Part shown: positions 25,998 through 33,776 of the stretch, one piece after another
How positions within the stretch are numbered: the stretch's first letter is position 1
How the letters are laid out: every line of letters begins with the position of its first letter
Assembly (NCBI RefSeq): GCF_900109205.1
Contig: NZ_FNZB01000005.1
Coordinates: 62,001 to 126,000 of the forward strand
Direction of reading: 5' to 3'
Origin: Sphingomonas sp. OV641
GTDB lineage: Bacteria > Pseudomonadota > Alphaproteobacteria > Sphingomonadales > Sphingomonadaceae
Length of the DNA: 64,000 nt
Made by a program: the position numbers and the translations under genes
Notes under the pieces: model-generated
Databases searched by the model: none
What the model was told of the DNA's origin: nothing
Seen by the model: the letters and a program-made list of their open reading frames with translations, nothing else

Positions 25998-26696
25998 ATG
26001 GCGCGAGCCACGTCACACAGGGAGGCGATCGTCTGTAATCGGTATCGACTGAGCGCCAGCCAAGCGGAGGTGATGCGGGCGTGCGGCTATGAGCCGCCCT
26101 ACCCCGAGGACGCGAACTTCCCCGTGCCGCGCGAGATTTTTCCGACCGGCAAGAAGACCGCGCGGCATGGCCTGGTCGTGCGCCGATCGGGCGAAGGCAA
26201 CCGCCCGCTCGAGCCCGTGGCGATGGAATGGGGCTTCCCGACGAAGGTCGCGAGCAAGCGCGATCCGGCGGTGAAGCTCGACAAGTACGTCACCAATGCG
26301 CGCAACCTTTCGTCCTCGATGTGGAAGCCCTCGATCGCGAACCCCGAGCGGCGCTGCCTCGTACCTTTCACGCACTTCGCCGAGCCGCATCCCGAAGGCG
26401 GCAAGGGCGACGACGGCAAGCCGCGCCAGGTCTGGTTCTCGTTGCCTGACCGGCCGATCGGCTTCTTCGCGGGGCTCTGGCGACCGACCGAGCGTGGCGA
26501 CGCCTATGCCTTTTGCACCACCAGCCCGAACGAGACGGTCGCGCCGTGGCATTCCAAGGCGATGCCGGCGATCCTGCATCCGGACGACTTCACGACCTGG
26601 CTCGACGGCGATCATGCGGCGGCATTGGCGCTGGTGCGCCCGTATGACGGCGAAATGCGCGAACAGGTCGCAACACCCGATGGCGGTGACGCCTGA
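25998..26696 (+). CDS. SRAP-domain protein (YedK/HMCES-like), abnormal start
   Basis: SRAP proteins form a covalent link to abasic sites in single-stranded DNA through a cysteine exposed at position 2. Here the expected MCNRYR appears as VCNRYRLS, with GTC (26031) where the initiator should be, five bases after a strong AGGGAGG. The only in-frame ATG is at 25998 and would put Cys at position 13. The rest is intact: EWGF, the TNARNL block (N and R) and PWHSKAMPAIL. Either a rare start codon is used, the protein is processed, or it is inactive. Confidence 0.75.
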   Translation: MARATSHREAIVCNRYRLSASQAEVMRACGYEPPYPEDANFPVPREIFPTGKKTARHGLVVRRSGEGNRPLEPVAMEWGFPTKVASKRDPAVKLDKYVTNARNLSSSMWKPSIANPERRCLVPFTHFAEPHPEGGKGDDGKPRQVWFSLPDRPIGFFAGLWRPTERGDAYAFCTTSPNETVAPWHSKAMPAILHPDDFTTWLDGDHAAALALVRPYDGEMREQVATPDGGDA

Positions 26697-26742
26697 TCGT
26701 GGATAGGGTTCGCCTGGGAAATCACAGCAAGGGAACATATAC

Positions 26743-27027
26743 GTGGCAGTTACGACGTCCGATCTCGCCGACCAGCTCGTCAACACCCATGGTCTCGCCA
26801 AGAGCGATGCCAAGAAGCTGGTCGATGCCGTCTTTGCCAATCTGACCGCGGCGGTCGCCGGGGGTGAGGAAGTGAGCATCAACGGCTTCGGCAAGTTCAA
26901 GGTGAAGGACGTGCCCGAGCGGCAGGGTCGCAATCCGTCGAATGGCGAGGCGATCACGATCGCGGCACAGCGCAAGCTGACGTTCGCGCCGGCCAAGCAG
27001 GTCCGCGACCGCATGAACGGCAACTGA
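26743..27027 (+). CDS. HU-family DNA-binding protein
   Basis: This 94-residue histone-like protein starts at GTG with AAGGGA upstream. It has SDAKKLVDAVFANLTAAV followed by the arm motif GFGKFKV and RQGRNPSNGE, then FAPAKQVRDRMN, the full HU/IHF pattern. It bends and compacts DNA and is often carried by plasmids to buffer their effect on host nucleoid structure. An 8-bp GC hairpin follows the stop. Confidence 0.9.
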   Translation: MAVTTSDLADQLVNTHGLAKSDAKKLVDAVFANLTAAVAGGEEVSINGFGKFKVKDVPERQGRNPSNGEAITIAAQRKLTFAPAKQVRDRMNGN

Positions 27028-27037
27028 GAACCACCAC

Positions 27038-27059
27038 CGGCGGGCGAAACCGCCCGCCG
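27038..27059 (+). promoter_or_regulatory. Hairpin after the HU gene
   Basis: CGGCGGGC (27038-27045) and GCCCGCCG (27052-27059) form an 8-bp stem with a six-base loop, 11 bases after the HU stop. There is no T-tract, so it may stabilise the HU message or attenuate read-through into the next small gene. Confidence 0.45.
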
Positions 27060-27077
27060 AATGAACCGGGAGGCGAT

Positions 27078-27236
27078 ATGTCGGAAAATGTCATGGACTT
27101 GCGCGCACGCGCTGCCGCTGCCCTGGCGGAAGCCGCCGAAGCCGAGTTGCCGAACCAGCGCGAGCGTGCGCTGCGTTCGGCCGAGAGCTGGACGAAGATG
27201 GCCGACATGCGGGAGCGCTTCGGTGCCAGACGGTGA
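27078..27236 (+). CDS. Small hypothetical protein, 52 aa
   Basis: It begins MSENVMDLRARAAAALAEAA and continues as one predicted charged helix to GARR. The ATG has GGGAGGCGAT upstream, a strong ribosome binding site, and the frame overlaps the next gene by 14 bases, supporting reality. Possibly a DNA- or protein-associated accessory of the HU gene before it. Function unknown. Confidence 0.5.
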   Translation: MSENVMDLRARAAAALAEAAEAELPNQRERALRSAESWTKMADMRERFGARR

Positions 27237-27408
27237 CGATGATGCTGGAGGCGTCGTGCTCGATCCCGCCAACCTCCGCGCGGTCGCGCTGATGGTCGAG
27301 TGGCTCGACGACAAGGCGGTGATCGAGATCTACGAGGCGGCGGAAGGCGCAGGCCCCGTGGCCGACCTTGCCGCCGAGCAGATGCGCGTTCGCGATCTGG
27401 ACTTCTGA
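27223..27408 (+). CDS. Small hypothetical protein, 61 aa
   Basis: It is read from a GTG at 27223 with CGGGAGC seven bases upstream; a second GTG at 27256 behind GGAGG is an alternative. The product is acidic (LMVEWLDDKAVIEIYEAAEG), with no membrane segment. Its stop overlaps the next start in TGATG. Real gene status rests on tight packing with both neighbours. Function unknown. Confidence 0.45.
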   Translation: MPDGDDDAGGVVLDPANLRAVALMVEWLDDKAVIEIYEAAEGAGPVADLAAEQMRVRDLDF

Positions 27409-27938
27409 TGCCACTCCCGCCCCCGCCACCTGCCTGCATCGTGATCGGCGACAGCATCGCGGTGGGAACCGCAGGCGCGCTCGCCAGCGAGGGGTTGCGT
27501 TGCGAGGTTCACGCGCGCGTCGGTGCGTCCTCTGCTGAAATGCTGCGAACCTTCACCGATGGCGCACTCCGGGAGCGAGCGGTGATCGCGCTGGGATCGA
27601 ACGACGCTGGCAATCCGAACCTGTTGCGCAATCTCGTTGCGCTGCGACAACGGGTCAGGGCCGCGCGGGTTACCTGGGTCACTCCCTACGCGCCGGCAGC
27701 GGCGCGAATCAGCGCGGCCATCGCGCGATCGTTCGGCGATGAGATTGTCCATCTCACAGCGATCGATAGCCGGGATGGCATCCACCCCGTCAGCTATCGA
27801 TCGGTCGCATTATCGCTGTCGTCGTCTCCGAGATACGGTGAAGATAGAGTTGCCGTTGCGCGGCAACCTCGAACCGTATCCCCTGCCCCCGCTGCTGCTG
27901 CTCGGCCGGTTCGCCAAGCAGTCGTGATGACGTTCTGA
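27408..27938 (+). CDS. SGNH/GDSL-type hydrolase-like protein
   Basis: This 176-residue protein has block I VIGDSIAVGTA (Ser near residue 15), an ALGSNDAGN block III-like motif (near 63), and a C-terminal DGIHPVSY with the Asp and His of the triad (near 125). No signal peptide is evident, unusual for esterases of this fold; the last 35 residues are a basic, low-complexity tail. Substrate is unknown. It closes a chain of three overlapping small genes after HU. Confidence 0.7.
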   Translation: MPLPPPPPACIVIGDSIAVGTAGALASEGLRCEVHARVGASSAEMLRTFTDGALRERAVIALGSNDAGNPNLLRNLVALRQRVRAARVTWVTPYAPAAARISAAIARSFGDEIVHLTAIDSRDGIHPVSYRSVALSLSSSPRYGEDRVAVARQPRTVSPAPAAAARPVRQAVVMTF

Positions 27939-28082
27939 TATCTGTGCGATAAGCTCGTCAGTGATTGACCAAGCGATAGTCGCCAAGGCCAGCGTGGACG
28001 CCGAGTGCGTTGATCATGGTCGCCGGTCTTGCCGGTCGATTATCGAACCACCTCCGAGCCGGTGTCAGAAAGAGGATGGATG

Positions 28083-28604
28083 ATGACCGAGCCGAAGATT
28101 CCGATCGAGCAGAAGTCACCGCGCGACGCGATCCGGGCTATCGCCCGATCACCGTTCCGGTTGTCGGTTTCGTCCTGTGTGCTCGCGGCGATCGCGCTCC
28201 TCCTGCCCTTCATCGGGGTGCGGATCGACATCGGGTTCGTGGACCAGCGTATCTGGCTCAACGGCTTCGACGCAGCCGGCTGGGTTGCGATCGTGACGCT
28301 CAGCCTGTTCGTGTCTGCAACGGCCGCACGACGGCTCGAACAGATCGCCTCTTATCGCAGCGTGCTCGAAATGGCTGCGGTCGCTGGCGCGGCGATCACC
28401 ATCCTCGTTGCGTGGTTCTACAACCCGGCGGCTGATCTTATCGAACCCTTCATGCTGCTCGAGCGTCAGTTCACGCCTGCTGGCGAGAGCTCGCAGCAGA
28501 TGGTTCGACAATATCCCCACATCGGCACTGTGGTACTCGTCGCCGCGAGCAACCTTGTCATGCTCGCGCGGCGGCGAGATCGCAACGTATCGGCGGACCG
28601 CTAG
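28083..28604 (+). CDS. Hypothetical multi-helix membrane protein
   Basis: This 173-residue protein has AGAGG seven bases before the chosen ATG; an adjacent ATG three bases earlier is equally possible. Hydrophobic segments are VSSCVLAAIALLLPFIGV, WVAIVTLSLFVSATA, VLEMAAVAGAAITILVAWFY and IGTVVLVAASNLVML, giving about four helices. No family recognised. It stands alone between the SGNH-like gene and the convergent resolvase. Confidence 0.55.
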   Translation: MTEPKIPIEQKSPRDAIRAIARSPFRLSVSSCVLAAIALLLPFIGVRIDIGFVDQRIWLNGFDAAGWVAIVTLSLFVSATAARRLEQIASYRSVLEMAAVAGAAITILVAWFYNPAADLIEPFMLLERQFTPAGESSQQMVRQYPHIGTVVLVAASNLVMLARRRDRNVSADR

Positions 28605-28663
28605 TTGTAAACGGCACGTAGGCTTTGCAAAAATCTGATTTCATCCGATTGGCGTTGCAACCG

Positions 28664-29317
28664 TTACGTGCCGGTTACGGCGAGCATTCTACGGTGGATT
28701 GCTGTCACACGCTTGACCTGCGCGATGCTGCACCCAGCCAGTTCGGCGGTGCGGGCGATGCTCATGCCGGCATCGCGAAGCGCGACGATGCGGCGGTGGT
28801 GGGCAAGATCGGGCTTGCGCCCGGTGTATCGCCCTGCCCGTTTGGCGATCTCGATCCCCTCGCGCTGGCGCTCGCGCCGGGTTTCGTAATCGTCGCGCGC
28901 GGTTTGCAGCGCGACGCGCAGCAGCATGTCCTGCACCGCCTCCAGCACGATGCGCGCCACCCCCGAACTGTCGGCGACCAGGTCGGACAGGTCGACGATC
29001 CCCGGGACCGCCAGTCGAGCCCCCTTCCCTCTTATAGTCTCGACCAGCAGTTCCGCTTCGGGCAGCGGCAGCCGGCTGATGCGATCGATCTTCTCCGCGA
29101 TCACGACTTCGCCGGGTTGCAGGTCGTCGACCATACGCAACAGTTCCGGTCGATCGGGTCGCGCACCTGACGCCTTCTCGCGGTACACCGCCGCGACATA
29201 GAAGCCGGCGGCTCGTGCACCGGCGACGATCGCCTCCTGCCGGGCCAGATCCTGTTCGTCGGTGCTGACCCGCAGATATACTCGCGCCGCCCGGATCATG
29301 TTTTGCTGCTTGCTCAT
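28664..29317 (-). CDS. Serine recombinase (resolvase/invertase)
   Basis: This 217-residue protein has the catalytic N-terminal domain with VYLRVSTDEQDLARQ (nucleophile Ser near residue 17), EKASGARPDRPELLRMV and EKIDRISR, then a C-terminal HTH (ALRDAGMSIARTAELAGCSI). It is typical of plasmid or Tn3-family resolvases that resolve multimers or cointegrates. CTCAAGTGG-N-TA occurs twice upstream (about 29,328 and 29,421) and may belong to its recombination site. The nearest Tn3-type end is 840 bp away, so it may be either a plasmid or transposon gene. Confidence 0.85.
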   Translation of the reverse strand: MSKQQNMIRAARVYLRVSTDEQDLARQEAIVAGARAAGFYVAAVYREKASGARPDRPELLRMVDDLQPGEVVIAEKIDRISRLPLPEAELLVETIRGKGARLAVPGIVDLSDLVADSSGVARIVLEAVQDMLLRVALQTARDDYETRRERQREGIEIAKRAGRYTGRKPDLAHHRRIVALRDAGMSIARTAELAGCSIAQVKRVTAIHRRMLAVTGT

Positions 29318-29475
29318 CATTCCCTGGCTCAAGTGGGTATAGCCGAAATGGCCATCTCAACGACTACTGGCTCATAAAAACTTGTTGCGAACCTACGTGG
29401 CCTAGCTATCCGACGCGGCCTCAAGTGGCTACCCATCGAACCATCACGACATGGTTCATGTATCAGATGATGTCG

Positions 29476-29706
29476 TTACCGGCGCAGAATCGGAACCGAA
29501 GTCACCGTGGCATGGCCACGCCGGCCGCAGCGACGGCATCGCAGCCGGACAAAGCTGGACGGGACATCGCTGTCGCGGCGAAAACGCTGGAGTATTTGTT
29601 CCGAAGGGATGTTTATCGTTCGTCCGCAATCACAAACGATGCGCATGTCGGCACGATCAGCGGCCCACTGCGAGAGGGTGTTGTAGGACCGATCTGAAGT
29701 TTTCAT
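29476..29706 (-). CDS. Small zinc-ribbon-like protein
   Basis: This 76-residue protein carries two cysteine pairs, IVCDCG (near residue 25) and LRCRRCGRRG (near 57), the spacing of a zinc ribbon. Its ATG overlaps the stop of the HNH gene (ATGA), so the two are translated together. A DNA- or RNA-binding partner of the HNH protein is a reasonable inference. Confidence 0.55.
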   Translation of the reverse strand: MKTSDRSYNTLSQWAADRADMRIVCDCGRTINIPSEQILQRFRRDSDVPSSFVRLRCRRCGRRGHATVTSVPILRR

Positions 29707-30149
29707 CTGCTCACGTTATTACGCAGCCGCACTTCCTGCGGACTTTCGAACAGGTCGCGCCAGGCACGGATGCGGTAAGCGTTCCACCATCGCTGCCAGC
29801 GATGTTCCTCGGCATCGTGCAGCATGTGGCATCGCTGGCATAGCGCCGCGAGGTTGCCGGGGGTGCTGTTCCCAGGATCGTGATCGAGGTGTGCGCAGGC
29901 GAGGACGACATAGGTGGTCCTTATCCGCGCCAGCACGAACCTCTGTCCCTTGATCCGCGGCCCGGTGTTAGACCGCCAGCAGCGCGCATCGGCGTCCCAC
30001 CACCGACCATCGCCGAGATGGGCGACACGGCGCTTGTGCGGCCGCGCGCACCGTTCGCACCGGCCTCTGGCGCGACCGAAGCGAACCCGGTCGGATATCT
30101 GCGGCCAGTCGATCGGATAGAGCCAGCGGTTCTCGGGGCGGATCGGCAT
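29703..30149 (-). CDS. HNH-endonuclease-like protein
   Basis: This 148-residue protein begins MPIRPENRWLYPIDWPQISD. An N-terminal CERCARPH zinc pair is followed by WWDADARCW, and the HNH core is CAHLDHDPGNSTPGNLAALC with QRCHMLHD after it. It is closely related to the protein encoded at 58151-58660 (same start, same zinc pair, same core), which supports the ATG at 30149. Likely a DNA nuclease of unknown target. The 5' end abuts a Tn3-type terminal repeat 10 bases upstream, so the promoter was probably displaced by that insertion. Confidence 0.75.
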   Translation of the reverse strand: MPIRPENRWLYPIDWPQISDRVRFGRARGRCERCARPHKRRVAHLGDGRWWDADARCWRSNTGPRIKGQRFVLARIRTTYVVLACAHLDHDPGNSTPGNLAALCQRCHMLHDAEEHRWQRWWNAYRIRAWRDLFESPQEVRLRNNVSR

Positions 30150-30158
30150 GGCCACTTA

Positions 30159-30203
30159 GGGGTCACAACACGAAAGTGAATTTTGCGTACGCTAGGAGCG
30201 AAC
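30159..30203 (+). repeat. Left Tn3-type terminal inverted repeat
   Basis: It starts GGGGTCACAACACGAAAGTG and contains GCGTACGCTAGG; the inverted partner lies at 39067-39111 with two differences. The first 38 bases have the length and the GGGG...ACGCTA pattern of Tn3-family ends. Confidence 0.8.
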
Positions 30204-30387
30204 GGACAGCGAACGGCGATACTTCGCGAGAAGCAATCCGACCGCTTTCCGGGAGGTAGGTTTGATAGCTGCTACCGTGTCGCGCTGCTGCCTTTCTCGA
30301 AAAGGATGGTGTTTTGGGACAGTTACATGCTTACCGCAGTGGCACCCACCAAGCGCGCGATCATGCTTTAAGGTCAGGACTCGTTGA

Positions 30388-30817
30388 TTACAGCCAGAAG
30401 ATGACGGTGGCAGCGAGGGCGATGGCGGAGAAGAAGACGGTCGGGCAGCGGTCGTAGCGGGTTGCGACGCGGCGCCAGTCCTTGAGGCGGCCGAACATGA
30501 TCTCGATGCGGTGACGTCGCCGATAGCGGCGCTTGTCGTACCTGACCGGCTCGTTGCGGGACCGCCGCCCTGGGATGCAGGGTTGGATGCCCTTGGCCTG
30601 GAGCGCATCCCTGAACCAGTCGGCGTCGTAGCCGCGGTCACCTAGCAGCCACTGAGCCTTCGGCAGGTCGTCCAGCAACGCGGCCGCACCGGTGTAGTCG
30701 CTGACCTGCCCGGCGGTCATAAAGAAGCTCAAGGGGCGTCCGTTCGCATCGGCTACGGCATGGAGCTTGGTGTTCATGCCGCCCTTGGTGCGGCCTATCA
30801 GGCGGCCAAGGCCCCCC
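30388..30817 (-). pseudogene. IS5-family transposase, C-terminal fragment
   Basis: This encodes the DDE-domain part (MNTKLHAVADANGRPLSFFM, LLGDRGYDADWFRDAL, RRHRIEIMFGRLKDWRRVAT, the E-containing block). The upstream half of the gene is at 32172-32493, separated by the IS110-type insertion at the codon run VKKGGLGR. An internal ATG allows a 129-residue fragment but it lacks the first catalytic aspartate region. Confidence 0.85.
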
Positions 30818-30893
30818 TTTATGGATGGCTCGCCCCTTATCTGAACCGTTGTCGCTTCACGACAGCGGGTCGTTTGCGGAAGGAGCGAAGGTC

Positions 30894-31919
30894 ATGGACA
30901 TTTCTGTGCTCGGGATCGATCTTGGCAAGAATAGCTGCAGCGTGGTTGGGCTGGATGCCATTGGCAAGGTCGTCGTCCGCCGGCGAATGCGGCGCGAGAC
31001 GGTCATCACCTACGCGGCGACCTTGCCGGCCTGCGTTGTGGCGATGGAGGCCTGCTGCGGTGCGCACCACATGGGACGTGCCTTGGCGCGACAAGGCCAT
31101 GCGGTACGATTGATGTCGCCGGAATACGTCCGCCCTTACGTCAAGGCGCAGAAAAACGATGATCGTGATGCCGAGGCGATCGCCGAGGCGGCGACACGGC
31201 CGACTATGCGGTTTGTCGAGCTAAAGACCGAGGAGCAACTCGACATGCAGACGCTCCATCGCATCCGTGACCAGCTTGTTGGAGACCGCACCTCCTTGAT
31301 GAACCAGATCAGGAGCCTCCTCCTCGAACGCGGTTACATCGTCCCGCAGGGGCGTGCAAAGCTTGCCCTTCGGCTGGGTGAGATGCTGGATGGTGACGAA
31401 CCGGTACTCGGCTCCCGCATTCACCGGCTGATGAGCGACATGCGCCTGCGCTGGAGAGCGCTCGACGAACGGATCGCAGATCTCGACGCCGAGTTCACCG
31501 ATGCGGCTCGGGCGGATGAACGGACACGACGATTGCTGACCATTCCAGGCATTGGCGCGCTTAATGCCACCGCGCTGGTGGCAGCGGTCGGCGATGCCCG
31601 GACCTTCGGGCGTGGGCGCGACCTTGCCGCATGGCTGGGCTTGGTGCCGCGGCAGGCCACGACCGGAGGCAAGCCGCGATTGCTCGGTATCACCAAACGT
31701 GGGAGCCGCTACCTGCGCAAGAACCTGATCCAAGGTGCGCGTGCGTCCCTGCCGGTAATGAGCAAGAGCGATACGCGACTTGGCGCCTGGCTGCGCGGTC
31801 TCCTCTCACGTTCTCATCACAACACCGTCGTGGTGGCATTGGCCGCCAAGATGGCGCGTATCGTGTGGGCGCTGCTGCGACACCAGCGCACCTACGATCC
31901 GGTTGCGCAGGCAGCCTGA
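30894..31919 (+). CDS. IS110-family transposase (DEDD recombinase)
   Basis: This 341-residue protein has an N-terminal RuvC-like DEDD domain: SVLGIDLGKNS (first Asp), VAMEACCGAHH (Glu), QKNDDRDAEAIAEA (paired Asp). The C-terminal Tnp20 domain has RLLTIPGIGALNATALVA, AWLGLVPRQATTGGK and GITKRGSRYLRKNL. GGAGCGAAGGTC precedes the ATG. The reading frame is intact, so the element may still be active. The IS110 family uses RNA-guided recombination in members studied so far. Confidence 0.92.
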   Translation: MDISVLGIDLGKNSCSVVGLDAIGKVVVRRRMRRETVITYAATLPACVVAMEACCGAHHMGRALARQGHAVRLMSPEYVRPYVKAQKNDDRDAEAIAEAATRPTMRFVELKTEEQLDMQTLHRIRDQLVGDRTSLMNQIRSLLLERGYIVPQGRAKLALRLGEMLDGDEPVLGSRIHRLMSDMRLRWRALDERIADLDAEFTDAARADERTRRLLTIPGIGALNATALVAAVGDARTFGRGRDLAAWLGLVPRQATTGGKPRLLGITKRGSRYLRKNLIQGARASLPVMSKSDTRLGAWLRGLLSRSHHNTVVVALAAKMARIVWALLRHQRTYDPVAQAA

Positions 31920-32156
31920 ACAAGCTCGGTCGGCGCTCCTTGCGCCAGCTGGATGATGTCTGCGGGAGGTGAGTGAAAGATGGCCTGACAGTCGACCGGT
32001 GTCCCGGAAACCTATGGCTAAAAATGGCACTCGATGCCGGCCCCTTTATGAGGACCAGGACGCGCGGATCTCCATCTTGGCCAACGACCTGGTGTTGGAA
32101 GGCCGGATACGTTTTCGCAGACTGCTCAGAGCATCAGACACAAACCGCTTGCCGAC
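31920..32156 (+). other. Long right noncoding end of the IS1111-type element (candidate guide-RNA region)
   Basis: These bases between the transposase stop and the right inverted repeat contain no convincing gene. ATACGTTTT occurs at 32107-32115 and again across the right terminus into the target at 32167-32175, the kind of matching expected between a guide loop and a target/donor junction. A structured RNA here is inference from the family, not shown by sequence alone. Confidence 0.45.
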
Positions 32157-32171
32157 GGGGCGAGCCATACG

Positions 32172-32493
32172 TTTTACCCGCAGGCTCGATGCCGTGCGGT
32201 GCGCCTTCAGGTAGGTGGCGTCGATCATAACCGTCTTCGGCTCGGCGCCTGCCGCCGCCAGCCCTTCCATCATCCGCGTGAACACGCCTGCCTCACCCCG
32301 GCGCTTCCACCGGTTGTAGAGCGTCTTGTGTGGCCCATAGGCGCTGGGCGCATCTCGCCAGCGCAGCCCATTGCGGTTGACGAAGACGATGCCGCTCAGA
32401 ACCCGTCGGTCGTCCACCCGCGGCCGGCCGTGGCTCTTGGGAAAGAACGGCCGCAGCCGCTCAATCTGCTCATCCGTCAGCCAAAACAGGCCT
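32172..32493 (-). pseudogene. IS5-family transposase, N-terminal fragment
   Basis: Reading leftward from about 32493: WLTDEQIERLRPFFPKSHGR, RVDDRRVLSGIVFVNRNGLR and later TVMIDATYLKAHRTASSLRVK, including the first catalytic aspartate (MIDATYLKAH), then the frame enters the IS110-type insertion. The C-terminal half is at 30388-30817. No ATG start is seen; the annotated beginning of the frame may be a non-ATG codon. Confidence 0.82.
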
Positions 32494-32688
32494 GTCCTGA
32501 CTGACGGACGAACCGATGGGCGGCTGCAAGCAATTGCCGGATGGCACGATGCAGGCAGGGTGACCGGTCAGCGTGATGTCAATTTATCGACGCAAGGATA
32601 CCTTTCTTCACACCAAAGGCCGCTGGCGGGATGTAGAACACTACGGCATTGGTTCGACAACTGGCGACATTTCGTGTATCCCGGCGCG

Positions 32689-33636
32689 ATGAAGGATCGG
32701 CATGAAGCAGTTGTCGAAGAGGTCCTGCATTGCTCAGCCAGTGCCGCGCATTCGCTTGTTGCTGCCAGCTGGTGTCGTTCGGGCCTAAAGCACGGTCTCG
32801 ACGCAGGAGCCGATCGGGTTCCAGATCTTGTATCTGCAAGTGACCTGATTCAGCGGCGGCAACGCTGTGAGTTGATGCTGGAGGTCGCGCGTCCCTTGGT
32901 CGACCAGCTGTTCCAGATCGTCTCTGCCACGGGTTGCGCCGTGATGCTGTCGGACAATGACGGTGTCGTTCTGGAAGCGCGTAGCCTCGCGGGTGACCGC
33001 GAGCTTTTCGATCGGATCGGCTTGACGCCCGGCGGAGTGTGGAGCGAAAGCCGGGAAGGCACGAACGGGATCGGCACCTGCCTGATCGAGGGTCGACCGG
33101 TCACGATCCATCGAGATGAACACTTCGCCAGCCGGAATACGGGCATAAGCTGCATGGATGCGCCGGTGCGCGATGCGACCGGCCAGCTTGTCGGCGCCTT
33201 GGATATCTCGAACTGCCGCTACGACCACAGCGCCGCGATGGGAATGCTCGTTCAGAAGATCGTGCAGGATGCCGCTCGCCGGATCGAGAGCGGCATCTTT
33301 CGCGCGCATTTCGCCTCGTACCGGATCATCGATGCCAATCTGCCAGGCGGCGATGCAGCCTTGCTGGCCGTTGATCGGGACGATCTGGTCATCGGCGCGA
33401 CCTTCGCTGCAAGGCATCGGTTCAAACTGACCAACGCGTGTCTCGGGGGCCGCCGCACGGCTTCGAATATCCTCGGTGGCGAAGAAGCCACCTCGTTCGC
33501 TGACTCGGAACGGGCTTTCTTGCGCCGCGCGCTGGCGCGGGCAGACGGCAACGCCACCAAGGCGGCAAAGGAACTCGGCATCGGTCGAGCTACTCTCTAT
33601 CGTCGAATGGAAAGGGTAGGTTTGCAGCGTCGCTGA
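32689..33636 (+). CDS. GAF-domain/Fis-HTH transcriptional regulator (AcoR-like, no AAA+ domain)
   Basis: At 315 residues it contains an N-terminal helical region (RHEAVVEEVLHCSASAAHSL, VAASWCRSGL), a GAF sensor domain (about 60-200; WSESREGTNGIGTCLIEGRP is the AcoR-like signature) and a C-terminal Fis-type HTH (NATKAAKELGIGRATLYRRM). The sigma-54-interacting AAA+ domain of true AcoR is missing, so it probably acts on ordinary promoters. It is divergently independent of, and 140 bp upstream of, the aldehyde/alcohol dehydrogenase operon it likely controls. Confidence 0.82.
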   Translation: MKDRHEAVVEEVLHCSASAAHSLVAASWCRSGLKHGLDAGADRVPDLVSASDLIQRRQRCELMLEVARPLVDQLFQIVSATGCAVMLSDNDGVVLEARSLAGDRELFDRIGLTPGGVWSESREGTNGIGTCLIEGRPVTIHRDEHFASRNTGISCMDAPVRDATGQLVGALDISNCRYDHSAAMGMLVQKIVQDAARRIESGIFRAHFASYRIIDANLPGGDAALLAVDRDDLVIGATFAARHRFKLTNACLGGRRTASNILGGEEATSFADSERAFLRRALARADGNATKAAKELGIGRATLYRRMERVGLQRR

Positions 33637-33652
33637 CATATCTGGTCTCCCC

Positions 33653-33674
33653 ATTGTCTCGATAGCGAGACAAT
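33653..33674. promoter_or_regulatory. Perfect palindromic operator ahead of the dehydrogenase operon
   Basis: ATTGTCTCG (33653-33661), four bases, CGAGACAAT (33666-33674): nine perfect base pairs. It is 17 bp after the regulator stop and about 100 bp before the aldehyde dehydrogenase ATG, so it is the best candidate binding site for the GAF/Fis regulator. A smaller repeat CCGGA-N4-TCCGG lies at 33742-33755, next to the start. Confidence 0.6.
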
Positions 33675-33776
33675 CGACCCATTCCATCAACCGGCAGTCC
33701 CTGTGCACCGCCGCCATCTCGCGGAACTATCGTCCTCGCGACCGGAAGGATCCGGCGGTTTCGAGAGGATGACGTG

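Larger units (their letters stand above)
30818..32171 (+). mobile_element. IS110-family element, IS1111 group
   Basis: Subterminal inverted repeats ATGGCTCGCCCC at 30825-30836 and GGGGCGAGCCAT at 32157-32168 sit about 7 and 3 bases inside the deduced ends, the asymmetric layout of the IS1111 group. The left noncoding end is short and the right one is about 250 bases, also as in IS1111-type elements, where the guide (bridge) RNA is taken from the long right end. It is inserted in the transposase gene of the IS5-like element, allowing both ends to be fixed to within a few bases. Confidence 0.8.
30373..32501 (-). mobile_element. IS5-family insertion sequence, interrupted
   Basis: Two fragments of one IS5-type transposase lie on either side of an IS110-family insertion. 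Outer short inverted ends are GTCAGGAC at 30373-30380 and its complement GTCCTGAC at 32494-32501. No clear target duplication is visible. Without the 1.35-kb insert the element would be about 0.78 kb, the usual size of small IS5-group elements. Confidence 0.75.
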
